Shown here: positions 18,416 to 28,076 of the stretch, one piece after another
Numbering within the stretch: position 1 is the first letter of the stretch
How the letters are laid out: every line of letters begins with the position of its first letter
Assembly: GCA_002422425.1 (NCBI GenBank)
Contig: DIVG01000026.1
Location: 4,924 to 68,923 of the forward strand
Reading direction: 5' to 3'
From: Akkermansiaceae bacterium UBA6138
Lineage (GTDB): Bacteria; Verrucomicrobiota; Verrucomicrobiia; Verrucomicrobiales; DEV007
DNA length: 64,000 nucleotides
Made by a program: the position numbers and the translations under genes
The notes under the pieces: model-generated
The model's database searches: none
Told to the model about the DNA's origin: nothing
What the model saw: only the letters and a program-made list of their open reading frames with translations

Positions 18416-19525
18416 TCACTGCGCCAACACCGGAGCCACCGCTGCCGGTCCAGACGCCGGCGGAGCAGGTCTTGGCGGGACAGCGGGGACGGGTCTTGAA
18501 ACTGCCGGTGCAGACTCGACCGCCGCCGCTTCTCCCACCACATCGGCCGAGTTGCTCGGTCCGACAGGTTTCACAGCCTTCAGGTATTTGAAGAGATCAC
18601 TGTCAGTCGAGAGGACCACAGTGCCCCCGCCGAGGGTGCTACGGTAGAGGTCCATAGTGCGGACGAACTCGTAAAAGTCTGCCGCTTCGGGGGAGATGTT
18701 GAAGGCTTTCGCGTAAATCTCGGTAGCTTTGGCGTCGGCTTCACCCTTGGTCGTCTCGACAATCTTGTAAGCGCCGGACTCGATCTCGCGGAGTTCTTTT
18801 TCCATGTCACCGAGGATCTTGGCGGCTTCGCCGGCCCCTTCGGAACGAAATCGCTCGGCGATCTGCTGGCGCTCGGAGACCATGCGCTCGTAGATGCGCT
18901 CCTGGACGCCCTCGTTGTAGTTGATGCGCTTGAAGCGGATATCGAGGAGCTCGATGCCGAACTCGGCGAGCTTATCCTTGGCGGTGTCGTAGATCTCCTT
19001 CTCAAGCAGGGCGCGACCGCGGCGGATGGGGATGAGCTTGCCGACAGTGCCGCTCTTGTCGGCTTCGGCGAGGTCCGCATCGACCTGGACGCTGCGTTCT
19101 TTGGTGGTGCGGATGATCTCGATGAGTTCGTGCTTCGCGACGGTGTTCCGCGTCTCGGACCCGAGGATGTCATCGAGTCGTGACTGGGCGGTGCGCTCAT
19201 CGCGCAGTTTCTCAAAGAAGCGCAGCGGATCGACAATCATCCAGCGGGCGTAGGTATCGACGATGATATAGGTTTTGTCCTTCGTCGGCATCTCGGTGGT
19301 GCGGCCGTCCCACTCGAGGATGCGGCGGTCGAAGGAGTTGATCTTCTGGAGGAAGGGGATCTTGAACTTGAGCCCGGGTTCGGTGACGGGTTCTCCGACG
19401 AGTTTACCGAACTGGGTCACGATAACCTGGTCGGTCTCCTTGACGGTGTAAATCGCACCCGAGACGATTAGCAAAAAGATGACGAGGGTGATGGCGACGA
19501 GGCAGCCGAATCCTGATTTTTTCAT
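18416..19525 (-). CDS. hflC: FtsH protease modulator HflC
   Basis: 369 residues. One N-terminal membrane helix (about 7-28) is followed by the SPFH/band-7 domain (TDQVIVTQFGKLVGEP, DRRILEWDGRTTEMPTKD, TYARWMIVDPLRFF) and a long coiled coil. HflC with HflK forms a large periplasmic cage around the FtsH protease and limits its activity. The last 40 residues are a Pro/Ala-rich tail longer than in E. coli HflC (334 residues). It is 37 bp downstream of hflK, in the same operon. Confidence 0.94.
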   Translation of the reverse strand: MKKSGFGCLVAITLVIFLLIVSGAIYTVKETDQVIVTQFGKLVGEPVTEPGLKFKIPFLQKINSFDRRILEWDGRTTEMPTKDKTYIIVDTYARWMIVDPLRFFEKLRDERTAQSRLDDILGSETRNTVAKHELIEIIRTTKERSVQVDADLAEADKSGTVGKLIPIRRGRALLEKEIYDTAKDKLAEFGIELLDIRFKRINYNEGVQERIYERMVSERQQIAERFRSEGAGEAAKILGDMEKELREIESGAYKIVETTKGEADAKATEIYAKAFNISPEAADFYEFVRTMDLYRSTLGGGTVVLSTDSDLFKYLKAVKPVGPSNSADVVGEAAAVESAPAVSRPVPAVPPRPAPPASGPAAVAPVLAQ

Positions 19526-19562
19526 GGGAAAGTATGGTGTTTGATGTGACGCGATGCGGCGA

Positions 19563-20594
19563 TCAGCGATTGGCGGGAGCGGGGTTGGGGGCGCGGGTCG
19601 GTGCCACGACCGGGGCCGGGGCGATCTGGTTTAGCGGGAGGAAAGGGAGCACCTGATTGGCGCCTTCGTCCATCACGACCATGCCGCCTAGGCGAGGAAT
19701 GACTTCCTCCAGCGTCTCGAGGTAGATGCGGCGCCGGGTCACGTCGGACGCCTTTTGATACTCGGTAAAAAGAGCGGTGAAGCGGGCGGCGTCGCCTTCG
19801 GCTTCGTTGATACGCTGGGTCGCGTAGCCCTCTGCTTCGCTGATCATTCTCTGGGCATCGCCGCTAGCCTTGGGGACGGCGCGATTGTAGTCGCCGTTGG
19901 CGATGTTGATCGATTTTTCCTTTTCCTGCTGGGCATTGTTGACTTCGTTGAAAGAGGCCTGCACCGGCACGGGCGGGTCGACATCCTTCAACTGGACCTG
20001 ATCGATCGTGATCCCGAGGTTGTAGAGAGTAACGAGTTCCTTGAGGCGTTGATTGGACTCGTTCTCGATCTCCTGCCGGCCGATCGTGATGACTTCGTCG
20101 ACGGTGCGGTCGCCGACGACCTGGCGCATGACCGACTCGCTCGCGTGGCGCAGGGTGGCATCGGCGTCGCGCACTTTGAAGAGGTATTTCTCGGGCTCGG
20201 TGACGCGATACTGGATGACCCAATCGACGAGGACCGAGTTGAGATCGCCTGTGACCATATTACGTTCGAGCTCATTCTCTGCGCGGCCGCTCCACTGGTT
20301 GGGATTGGTAGCGCCGGGAGTGGAGAAGCCGAATTCCTGTTTCAACTGGCGGGCGATCGGGACAGTGTAGACCTGGTCGATGCCGAAAGGGAGCTTGAAG
20401 TGCAAACCGGGCGGGACCGTCTCAACGTGTTTGCCGAATCTCAGGACGACGCCCGCCTCTTCCACTTCGATGGTGTAAAACGATCCGCCGGCGGCGATGA
20501 GCCCGAGAAAAGCGGCGATCCCGATCGCGACAAGCTTTCCACTGAAGGACGGGGTTTTGATTTCGATAATATCTTTACCTACCTGGATGCGCAT
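19563..20594 (-). CDS. hflK: FtsH protease modulator HflK
   Basis: 343 residues from the ATG at 20594 (MRIQVGKDI); the frame is open further upstream, but those codons look non-coding. An N-terminal membrane helix (about 18-40) precedes the SPFH domain with EVEEAGVVLRFGKHVETVPPGLHFKLPFGID and the stretch NMVTGDLNSVLVDWVIQYRV, both characteristic of HflK (each given only in part as the defining motifs). A coiled-coil region and a Pro-rich tail follow. Partner of HflC. Divergent from the Verru_Chthon cassette with about 200 bp between the starts. Confidence 0.93.
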   Translation of the reverse strand: MRIQVGKDIIEIKTPSFSGKLVAIGIAAFLGLIAAGGSFYTIEVEEAGVVLRFGKHVETVPPGLHFKLPFGIDQVYTVPIARQLKQEFGFSTPGATNPNQWSGRAENELERNMVTGDLNSVLVDWVIQYRVTEPEKYLFKVRDADATLRHASESVMRQVVGDRTVDEVITIGRQEIENESNQRLKELVTLYNLGITIDQVQLKDVDPPVPVQASFNEVNNAQQEKEKSINIANGDYNRAVPKASGDAQRMISEAEGYATQRINEAEGDAARFTALFTEYQKASDVTRRRIYLETLEEVIPRLGGMVVMDEGANQVLPFLPLNQIAPAPVVAPTRAPNPAPANR

Positions 20595-20794
20595 TAAAGA
20601 CAGTAAGGGCATTAAGCGGACGTGCCAGTTACAATTCACGACTGCTTTTCTCCGCGGCGAATAGGGGCGGGAGGCGGTCGCGTTGAGAGTTTTGTCATAC
20701 GGAGAGGAAAAGAGTTGAGTTTCCACGGCAGAATCTCTTTTATCTCCGTGAGGAAGTCGTCCACACCTTTCTGCGCTAATCCGCTACCGCGGCC

Positions 20795-21529
20795 ATGACG
20801 CTGTCGAGTTTATCACTATTCGGGCCGGGCAATGCCTTTAAAACTAAGGCCTCCGTCGGTTTTTCCCTGGTGGAAATCATTGTGGTCTCGGCAATGATCG
20901 GGCTATTACTCGCGCTCACCGTTCCGGGTCTGATCGCGTTGACACCCCTGCGAAAATCCGGCATTCACGAGGTGTCGGGCTTTCTCGAAAACGCCCGATC
21001 ACGAGCGATTTCCTCGCAGTCGGAAATGGTGGTGGCTTTTGCCGACGGGGCCTTTCCAGGCGAAGGAGCCCACCGCCAGTATGCGCTCTTCGCGCTGGAG
21101 GGCGAAAGCGAGGACCTCCCCGGCGACCGGCCCCTGAAACAATTGAGTTCGTGGAGGCTCCTGCCACAAGGGGTAGTCTTCGGCGACAGCGGGCATTTTG
21201 AGGTGACAGGCGACACCACCTTCCGCACGCTCTTCGATCTGTCGGCGCGTCGTCGCTTTCCTCTTCCTCCGACAAACCCGGGCGGTGAGGGAGGCACCGC
21301 AGCGCTGCCCTATCTGCATTTTGGAACGGATGGCGGAATTCGTTTCCCGCCGTTTTCCGACGCGGATGCGCTCCATCTCGGTCTGGTCGAAGGAGTCTAT
21401 TCGCAAGCGCGTCGCACAGTCGAGCTGACTGCGGCGCGTCCGGGGATCAACGGGACAGGAACCTATGCGATCGGTGAATGTCTCGAGATCGGCTTCTACA
21501 CGGGGCGCGCGCGCATTCTCACTGACTGA
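20795..21529 (+). CDS. Verru_Chthon cassette protein D (pilin-like)
   Basis: 244 residues. A type IV prepilin signal, G|FSLVEIIVVSAMIGLLLAL at about residues 22-41, has the cleavable Gly, the Phe to be methylated and the Glu at +5. A globular beta-rich domain follows. The size and the order of the next three genes match the D family of the four-gene Verru_Chthon cassette known from Verrucomicrobium spinosum and relatives. By analogy with type II secretion this subunit resembles GspH. First gene of the operon; two bases separate it from the next start. Confidence 0.85.
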   Translation: MTLSSLSLFGPGNAFKTKASVGFSLVEIIVVSAMIGLLLALTVPGLIALTPLRKSGIHEVSGFLENARSRAISSQSEMVVAFADGAFPGEGAHRQYALFALEGESEDLPGDRPLKQLSSWRLLPQGVVFGDSGHFEVTGDTTFRTLFDLSARRRFPLPPTNPGGEGGTAALPYLHFGTDGGIRFPPFSDADALHLGLVEGVYSQARRTVELTAARPGINGTGTYAIGECLEIGFYTGRARILTD

Positions 21530-21531
21530 AA

Positions 21532-22050
21532 ATGAAACACCCTCTTCGCCGCCCTCCCCGCACCGCGGCCTTTTCGCTCCCCGAGGTCACAATCGCGATG
21601 GGGATCGTCGCGGTGCTGATGCTTCCCGCCCTTGCCATGCTGGCGGGCGGAGGATCGATGGAGACTCTTTCCCGCGATCGTGAGTCGGCGAGCCGTATTG
21701 CCCGGGCGATTATCTCGGGAGCGGGCGGGGACAAGGACGATGGTCAGCTTCGCATCGACCTCACCGGCGGAGAATCGTTCCGGTTACTCCCGGCGGGGGG
21801 AGAGGTCGAAGGGGCGTCTTATTTGCTCTTTGATGAAAAGGGACTCTTTCTCGCCGCTGTCGGAGAGGGTGAATACGAGCGTGGTCTCGATCCCCAGCTC
21901 GGAGGCAGGTATTTCGTGAAGATTCGCCTCTCCGACGGTGAACCGGCATCGGGCCTCAAGACGTGCTATCTCTCGGTGGAATACCCGGCCGCTGCTTCGC
22001 GCGACTTCCGCAGTGCTGAGATTTTTCAAACACGTCTCGCCATCCCATGA
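21532..22050 (+). CDS. Verru_Chthon cassette protein B (pilin-like)
   Basis: 172 residues. Its N-terminus carries a prepilin-type signal, A|FSLPEVTIAMGIVAVLML, with basic residues before it and Glu at +5. The small C-terminal domain is beta-rich. Length and position correspond to the B family of the Verru_Chthon cassette and resemble the GspI minor pseudopilin. The stop overlaps the start of the next gene by four bases (ATGA), so translation of the two is probably coupled. Confidence 0.85.
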   Translation: MKHPLRRPPRTAAFSLPEVTIAMGIVAVLMLPALAMLAGGGSMETLSRDRESASRIARAIISGAGGDKDDGQLRIDLTGGESFRLLPAGGEVEGASYLLFDEKGLFLAAVGEGEYERGLDPQLGGRYFVKIRLSDGEPASGLKTCYLSVEYPAAASRDFRSAEIFQTRLAIP

Positions 22051-23258
22051 GCACGTTGACGATTACGAGGCCCCGGTCACAGTCGGCTCGGGCCGGGTCA
22101 ACTCTCGTTGAGCTGCTTGCCTCCACGGCCATCCTCTCGGTCCTGCTCGTGGTTCTCGGCTCGGCGCTGGAGGTGGCGATGGGACGCTTCCGCAGCGGGG
22201 CCGAGAAATCGGAAAAAGAGGGCGGGGCACGGGTCGCCGCCCAGTGGATGGAACGCGACCTCTTCTCATCTATCAGCTCACGCGCCGCCCGTCTGCCGCG
22301 ACTGCCGGGCGGAACAACAGAAACGCAGCGCCAATTTTTCGAAAACCGGATATTTCTCCCTTTTGAGATCAACCGCCGCAACGGCACCGACATGCCCGAG
22401 CCGCGAAGTTTCCAAAATGCCGCTGCCGGATTTGATTCTATCGTCTTTGCCACCAACCACGATGACACGGGCCCTGCTATCGCCGGTTACTACGTCGCCT
22501 ACGCCCGGCATTCGCCGCTGAGCGGAGAAGAAAACGCCGGGATGAAACTCTTTCGACACTACCGGCCCGGCGGCAGCCATTTCGGTGACGGTTATGCCGG
22601 TGGCCTTATCCTCTGCCTTTCTCATGAAATCAATGACACCTGGGACGAATCGACTCCGGGAGGCGCGCGTCCCTCCGGGCAGGGGAATGCCGCAGCGCTG
22701 CGATGCGCCCGTTTTGAAAACAGGGATTTGCCCTTCCTCCTTGCGCGGCGTTTCAACGGGCTCACGACAATGTCACCGGTAGCGGCGACTCAGCCCTGGC
22801 CGACGAACCCGGTTCACGAATGGCTGAGCGCACCCCCGCCGACCTATCAGCCCTATCGAGGCACGGCGGATGACCGGGCCGATCCCAACAGCCGTGTGCA
22901 CGATTCGGTCTTTCCCGACGAGGCGCTATGTGATCATGTCGTGAAGTTCAAACTCGTCCCGCGTCTTCGAGTCACCCTCGCCGACGGGAAATCCGAACTG
23001 ATGGATGCCGCCGCCTTAAACCAACACCTCGGGCTAACGGGCGGGGACGAATGGCCCGTCCTCGTGTCACCCGACTTCATCGAGATGACGATCGCAACGA
23101 TCAACGAAAAGACGGCCAAAACCCTGACGAAACCCGAAGACTGGTTCATCGATTTCACGGCGACCAATCCGGGGAGCTGGTCTCCGCAGCGACGGCTTAT
23201 CGAGCGCGGGATGCAGACCCGCCATTTCCACCTCCCGCTCCCGTCCCGCGTGCGATGA
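22047..23258 (+). CDS. Verru_Chthon cassette protein C (pilin-like)
   Basis: 403 residues. Prepilin-like N-terminus G|STLVELLASTAILSVLLVV (about 18-36), then an amphipathic helix with RVAAQWMERDLFSS, typical of GspJ-like pseudopilins, and a large domain. C family of the Verru_Chthon cassette. Coupled at both ends: it overlaps gene B by four bases and gene A by four bases (ATGA at 23255). Confidence 0.85.
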   Translation: MSTLTITRPRSQSARAGSTLVELLASTAILSVLLVVLGSALEVAMGRFRSGAEKSEKEGGARVAAQWMERDLFSSISSRAARLPRLPGGTTETQRQFFENRIFLPFEINRRNGTDMPEPRSFQNAAAGFDSIVFATNHDDTGPAIAGYYVAYARHSPLSGEENAGMKLFRHYRPGGSHFGDGYAGGLILCLSHEINDTWDESTPGGARPSGQGNAAALRCARFENRDLPFLLARRFNGLTTMSPVAATQPWPTNPVHEWLSAPPPTYQPYRGTADDRADPNSRVHDSVFPDEALCDHVVKFKLVPRLRVTLADGKSELMDAAALNQHLGLTGGDEWPVLVSPDFIEMTIATINEKTAKTLTKPEDWFIDFTATNPGSWSPQRRLIERGMQTRHFHLPLPSRVR

Positions 23259-26200
23259 AGAGATCCTCTCCGGATGAGCGCTCCGGCGCGGCCCTGATCA
23301 TGACACTGGTCCTCGTCACCGCGATCTCACTTCTCGTCATCAACTACTATGCGATCACGCGACAGGAGGCGACCGTGAGCAGCGCCACCGTCTCGCTCGC
23401 CCGCGCCGATCTCGGGGAAAAGGCGGCCTTCGCTGAAGCGGGCGCACTGTTGCGCCGACTCACCGCGAACGATCGGTATCTCGTCAGCGTCGCGACCCGA
23501 CCGGGAGGGGACGGACAGCTAATACGCCACACCTACGTCTCCACCCCTGACGCGAACGGTGTCACCCATACCGCTCTTTTCAGCGGAGGCGGTGAAAGAC
23601 GAGCCGGTCTGCCCAATCTCGACGCTCTTGAGACAGCCGCACTTGTCGGGAACTCCGTCGCCGCTCCCGGGTATGCCATCGAGGGTGAAACGACGGACAA
23701 AACGATCCGCACCTTTCCGCTCACTCATCTCACCGAAGCGGGGACGACTCTTAAGGAAAACCGTTTCCCCCCGGTCGCCTTCCGTGAGCTCGAGGCCGCG
23801 AACAACTCGCCCTACCGAACGCGCTATGCCTACTGGATCGAGGATCTCGAGGGCTATCCGAATCTCGACGCGGTCGGGGCTTGGACCGATCAGTGCGAAA
23901 CGGACGGGGGTGAGGTGGCGCGGGATCCGATCCGATACGGCTACAGCCTCCATGACTCGCGCCGCGCCGGGACTGGATCAGAAAAGGAACGATATCCGCT
24001 CGAAGGGGAACCGAATTTGTTTTACCAGTTCCCGACCGAGTTCCGCGGGCAGAGTCTCCTCGATCAGGTCGCTCCCGGTCTCTCGACCCGTGAGATCGCG
24101 CTGGTACCCTGGAGCACCGCGTCCCTTTCCGCGGCGGAGCACCCCTACGCCGGGGCGATGGAAAAACTCTCGCATCGCTACCTCTTTAAGAGCGGTCGGG
24201 ACTTCGCGGGTGATGAAGAACCCGGGCGGTTCGCAAGAGGGCTTCAGTCCTACCGACGCCGACCGATCATTCCTTTTGCCCACGGTTATGCGGATGAGGG
24301 AAAGCCTCGCTATAATCTGAACACGCTCGCGGCGAATCGGGACCTAACCATCGCCGACGTCGTCGAGCGCAACCTGCCTAACTTCAAAAATCGTCGCGGC
24401 GGTTTTCCCGAGGATGAGGACTATGTCGCGACGCTCGCGGCCAATGCGATCGACTACGCCGACGAAGACAGCCTGCCGGCCCTGCCGGGGAACACGGCGA
24501 ATGCCGGAACGAGGGTTTTTCGGGGAGTCGACTCGTATTGTCCGGTGAATGAGTTTTTTGTGAGGTTCGAGTATGTCGGGTATGAGGTTGCGGGGATGCA
24601 GTTCAACATCATTTTCGAAGCAACACCCTACGCCGAGTTCTGGAACACGTCGAACCGCTTCGTAACGATGGAGCAGGTGCGGCTGAAGTTCAGTTTTCTC
24701 GAGCGGATCCGATTTAAATCCATCGGGAGGGACCATGAGATCCTTGAATCCCATCGCCAACTCGACGAAGCCTTTCCGGAAACCGGCGGTCTGACCGTGA
24801 CGATCCCCCCGAATCATTATCAAGTTCTCCGCTTTGGAAAGATCAGGTGGAGCATCCCCGTTCCAAGGGATCCCGATTCGCCGATTGCCTTTCCTGCGGT
24901 GCAGGACATTCGAGGTTACTCAAACGTGTCGGTTCGGGCGAACTACGAACTGTATCTCGGGGCAGATCTCGTGGACAGCTGCGGACGGCGTGATCCAACT
25001 GACCCGCCGAATACTTTCCGCCATGGCTTCTTCTTCGCTCAGCGGGCGGGGGTGATGAGTTCGAATCAGTTCTTTATGCGACTCGCCACTCCTAACATGT
25101 CAGTAAAAGCATTCGGTTTCAACCTGGGTGACGGCTCACACCTCGGAGATCCATGGATGCCCTACTACTCGCATTCGACCGCGGATGCCGTGACCTACCG
25201 CCTGAGAAGTTCACCTGGTTCGCGAAATTTCGACTCCTCCAAAGTTGCCAGTTCGCGCCCCGACCAAATGGGTGACCAGACACGAGTCCGCGACTGGCCT
25301 GACCGAGGATACGAAAATCCGCACGGCCCCCTATTCCCAACTTCAGAGGCGGCACTCCCTGATTCCTTCCATTCGCCGCCGAATAAAGGAAACGCCTCGT
25401 TTGCCCCCTGGCGGATTTCAAATCTGGGGCGCTTCTTCTCCGTTACCGAACTCGGTAACCTGCACGACCCGGTCATGTGGGTGTCAGCTGATCAATCCAC
25501 TCCCAACTTCGGACTCACTCGACCCACCACCTTTCTCTACGACAAGTCTCGCAATACCACCCTGAAAAGCCTTCCCCTCGACGCCACCCCGGCGAAAATG
25601 TGGGGAGGCGGCAACACCCTGCGCATTGGTCGACCCGAACACGAACTCTTCGACCGGCCCGGGATGCGGGCGAGTCAGTGGCTCGACCTTTTTCACACCG
25701 GTTTCACCGGGACCAATCTCGCGGCCGGGACCGGAGTCGATCTCTACGCGACCTACGATCCGCGGGATCATCAGCCTCCGGCGGCGGCATCGGACCCTGT
25801 TAAGTCGGGCACTCAACCTTATTCAGCCCTCTACGATGACGACCTCCACGCGCAAGGGCTCTTCGCCCTCGTCGATGGTCATCTCAATGTGAATTCGGCA
25901 CCGACCGCGTTCGAAATCGAGATGTTGCTGCGAGGGCCTTTCGTGTCATCTGACCTGCGGCTCGAAAAAGATCGCTTCGACACCCCGATCTACTCCAGAG
26001 AGGGCGACACCGGCACGTTGCGCAGCGGGCTGCGAACCGAAGCCATCCCGCCCATCGCTGCGGGCTTGATGAAGGCGCGGCCCTTTTACAGTCCGTCCCA
26101 TCTTGCGCGCGTCCTCTCGGGCCTGATCGATCAGCACGATGCCCTGCCCGATCATCACAACGATGCCGAAGCCGAGGAGACCTTTGCGAGGCTCTTCAAC

Positions 26201-26383
26201 ACGACGACGCTGTCGAGCCGCCATTTCCGCATCTTCACCAGCGCCGAGATCTACCATCACGAGACCGGCGAGGTTACCGGTCGCCGCCGCCGCGTCCACG
26301 AGGTCTTCCTGCGTCCGACTTACGCGGCCGATGGTGAGGTGGAAAGCAGCCGGCTCGAGGTGATCTCTTCCCGTGATTTGTAA
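23255..26383 (+). CDS. Verru_Chthon cassette protein A (GspK-like, large)
   Basis: 1042 residues from the ATG at 23255, which overlaps the C gene stop. The N-terminus, GAALIMTLVLVTAISLLV, is a hydrophobic helix without Glu at +5, as in the GspK tip pseudopilin. Later motifs support this relation: YNLNTLAANRD near 352 and LNVNSAPTAFEIEMLL near 876 resemble the helix-hairpin-like NLNTA segments of GspK. It is about three times longer than GspK. A family of the Verru_Chthon cassette. Likely exported and placed at the tip of a pilus-like complex; this is inference. Confidence 0.83.
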   Translation: MKRSSPDERSGAALIMTLVLVTAISLLVINYYAITRQEATVSSATVSLARADLGEKAAFAEAGALLRRLTANDRYLVSVATRPGGDGQLIRHTYVSTPDANGVTHTALFSGGGERRAGLPNLDALETAALVGNSVAAPGYAIEGETTDKTIRTFPLTHLTEAGTTLKENRFPPVAFRELEAANNSPYRTRYAYWIEDLEGYPNLDAVGAWTDQCETDGGEVARDPIRYGYSLHDSRRAGTGSEKERYPLEGEPNLFYQFPTEFRGQSLLDQVAPGLSTREIALVPWSTASLSAAEHPYAGAMEKLSHRYLFKSGRDFAGDEEPGRFARGLQSYRRRPIIPFAHGYADEGKPRYNLNTLAANRDLTIADVVERNLPNFKNRRGGFPEDEDYVATLAANAIDYADEDSLPALPGNTANAGTRVFRGVDSYCPVNEFFVRFEYVGYEVAGMQFNIIFEATPYAEFWNTSNRFVTMEQVRLKFSFLERIRFKSIGRDHEILESHRQLDEAFPETGGLTVTIPPNHYQVLRFGKIRWSIPVPRDPDSPIAFPAVQDIRGYSNVSVRANYELYLGADLVDSCGRRDPTDPPNTFRHGFFFAQRAGVMSSNQFFMRLATPNMSVKAFGFNLGDGSHLGDPWMPYYSHSTADAVTYRLRSSPGSRNFDSSKVASSRPDQMGDQTRVRDWPDRGYENPHGPLFPTSEAALPDSFHSPPNKGNASFAPWRISNLGRFFSVTELGNLHDPVMWVSADQSTPNFGLTRPTTFLYDKSRNTTLKSLPLDATPAKMWGGGNTLRIGRPEHELFDRPGMRASQWLDLFHTGFTGTNLAAGTGVDLYATYDPRDHQPPAAASDPVKSGTQPYSALYDDDLHAQGLFALVDGHLNVNSAPTAFEIEMLLRGPFVSSDLRLEKDRFDTPIYSREGDTGTLRSGLRTEAIPPIAAGLMKARPFYSPSHLARVLSGLIDQHDALPDHHNDAEAEETFARLFNTTTLSSRHFRIFTSAEIYHHETGEVTGRRRRVHEVFLRPTYAADGEVESSRLEVISSRDL

Positions 26384-26386
26384 ACG

Positions 26387-27088
26387 ATGAAAACTATTCT
26401 TCTTATCCTCTCGATTGCCCTGACAGGGGCACATTTCACCCGCGCCCAGGAGCCGACCGAAGCGCCTTCGGCGGGATTTCTCAACATCGTCAATCTGATC
26501 ACGCTGAAGAGCCCCACCTACATCGAGCTCGGCTCCTTCGCGCTGAACGGAGGCGAACCGGTAAAGGCCGGAGACAGTTCGGGGGTCCTTGCGATAAAGC
26601 CGGGAAGCTACCCGTTCACCCTTTCCAACGCGGCCGCAAAGCCCGCCAAAGTCACCGGCGAATTCACGATGGAGGCGGATCGGACCGTGGCGATCATCTG
26701 CTACGATGAGGTCAAGCAATACCGCGACGGCAGCGAAGAGGTTAAGCTGCGATACACCGTCCTCGTCGAGTCCGATCTGACCGGTCCCCGCCTCAGTCTC
26801 GTCTCGCTGCTGCGGGAGCCGCTCGCCGGGCTCGAGGTCTCGGGCGATCCCGTGACCCTGACGCCGCGTCAGGCGCATCAGCGCAAGGTCGCGCTCGAGG
26901 ATGAGATCCGGATCGAATACGGGGGGAAAACGCTCGCCGAGTTTGCGATCGAGCGTCCGGTCCACTACCTCGGTTTCCTCTTCGAAAATATCGAGCCCGG
27001 CGAGGTCGGGATTTCCCTGATCGAGAATGAAAAGCTCGAGTATCAGCCGCCTCTAGAGACGGGTGACGGAGACGAGGAGCGAGAGTAA
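26387..27088 (+). CDS. Secreted protein of unknown function, fifth gene of the cassette operon
   Basis: 233 residues with a signal peptide (MKTILLILSIALTGAHFTRAQ, cut after about residue 20). The mature part is beta-rich (SPTYIELGSFALNGGEPV, GVLAIKPGSYPFTLSNA, RYTVLVESDL). Only three bases separate it from the cassette A stop, so it is almost certainly in the same transcript. I recognise no family. Its 3' end overlaps the 3' end of convergent folP by 46 bases. Confidence 0.8.
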   Translation: MKTILLILSIALTGAHFTRAQEPTEAPSAGFLNIVNLITLKSPTYIELGSFALNGGEPVKAGDSSGVLAIKPGSYPFTLSNAAAKPAKVTGEFTMEADRTVAIICYDEVKQYRDGSEEVKLRYTVLVESDLTGPRLSLVSLLREPLAGLEVSGDPVTLTPRQAHQRKVALEDEIRIEYGGKTLAEFAIERPVHYLGFLFENIEPGEVGISLIENEKLEYQPPLETGDGDEERE

Positions 27089-27945
27089 CCGCAGCTGTGT
27101 TCCCCGCGGATCGCGGCGATGACACGAACACTGTCGGCGACGGCTCTGACGTGATGAACTCGGAAGATGTTCGCCCGGGCGACAAGCCCGCGCACAAGAC
27201 TAGCAATCGTCCCCGCGTCGCGCTCGGCCGGCGTGTCGATTCCGAGGACCTCGCCGATGACGGTCTTGCGTGAGATGGGAAGCAGCACAGGCAGGTCATA
27301 GCGGACGAGCCGCTCGAGTTCGCGGTAGATCGCAAGATTGTCGGCGCATTGCTTCGCGAAATCGATCCCCGGATCGAGAATGATCTGGTCATCGCTAAGC
27401 CCGATGGCGCGGGCGCGGGCGAGGCGGTCATCGAAAAAGGTCTCCATCGCTTCCCAAACGTCGCGGTAGTGCTGCGTTGTGTGGGGCACCTTCGGTTCCC
27501 CGACGGTGTGCATGATGAGGAGCGCGGCATTGAACTCGAAACAGAGCCGGGCATTCGTGTCATCGACGAGTCCCCCGATATCGTTGATGATATCGACCCG
27601 CCCGGTTTTTAAAACGGCCTCAACGATCCCGGGGCGCCAGGTGTTGATCGAAAGAAGCGGCGGCCAGATCTGATACCCGTCGCGCGGCCCCGTCTCGGCG
27701 CAGAGGGTCTGGAAGCTGTCGATGAAGGGGAGGAGCCGACCGATCTCTTCGTCCACGCCGATCGCCCCGCGATTGGTGCGGGCGCTCTCGGCCCCGACGT
27801 CGATGATGTCGGCCCCGTGCGAGGCCATCTCGAGCGCCTGAGCCAGCGCCTTCCCGACATCGAGAGTTCCATCCCCAGAAAAGGAATCGTCGTTGATATT
27901 GACGATCCCCATGACGCGGGGGAAAGCTCTAAGGATCTCCTTCAT
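27043..27945 (-). CDS. folP: Dihydropteroate synthase, variant motifs
   Basis: 300 residues. TIM-barrel pterin-binding enzyme that joins p-aminobenzoate to the pterin in folate synthesis. Recognisable motifs: MGIVNINDDSFSGDG at the N-terminus, IIDVGAESAR (usual form DIGGESTRPG), DIINDIGG, ILDPGIDFAK and LPISRKTVIGE. The first motif differs from the common NVTPDSF, having Asn-Asp instead of Thr-Pro, and SRK is kept. The last 16 residues are Ser/Pro-rich and overlap the neighbouring gene. The fold is clear; whether it is the cell's only folate enzyme is not. Confidence 0.85.
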   Translation of the reverse strand: MKEILRAFPRVMGIVNINDDSFSGDGTLDVGKALAQALEMASHGADIIDVGAESARTNRGAIGVDEEIGRLLPFIDSFQTLCAETGPRDGYQIWPPLLSINTWRPGIVEAVLKTGRVDIINDIGGLVDDTNARLCFEFNAALLIMHTVGEPKVPHTTQHYRDVWEAMETFFDDRLARARAIGLSDDQIILDPGIDFAKQCADNLAIYRELERLVRYDLPVLLPISRKTVIGEVLGIDTPAERDAGTIASLVRGLVARANIFRVHHVRAVADSVRVIAAIRGEHSCGYSRSSSPSPVSRGG

Positions 27946-28076
27946 CTCTAGTCAGCCCCGGAAGGGCGCTTCACAATGATTGGACGAAAAAGAGAGGGGC
28001 GAGGCAACGTTAAAAGCGATTTTTAAAAGCTCGACAAGGCCCGTGGGATGTGATCTCAGCATGCCAAAACTAAAGA

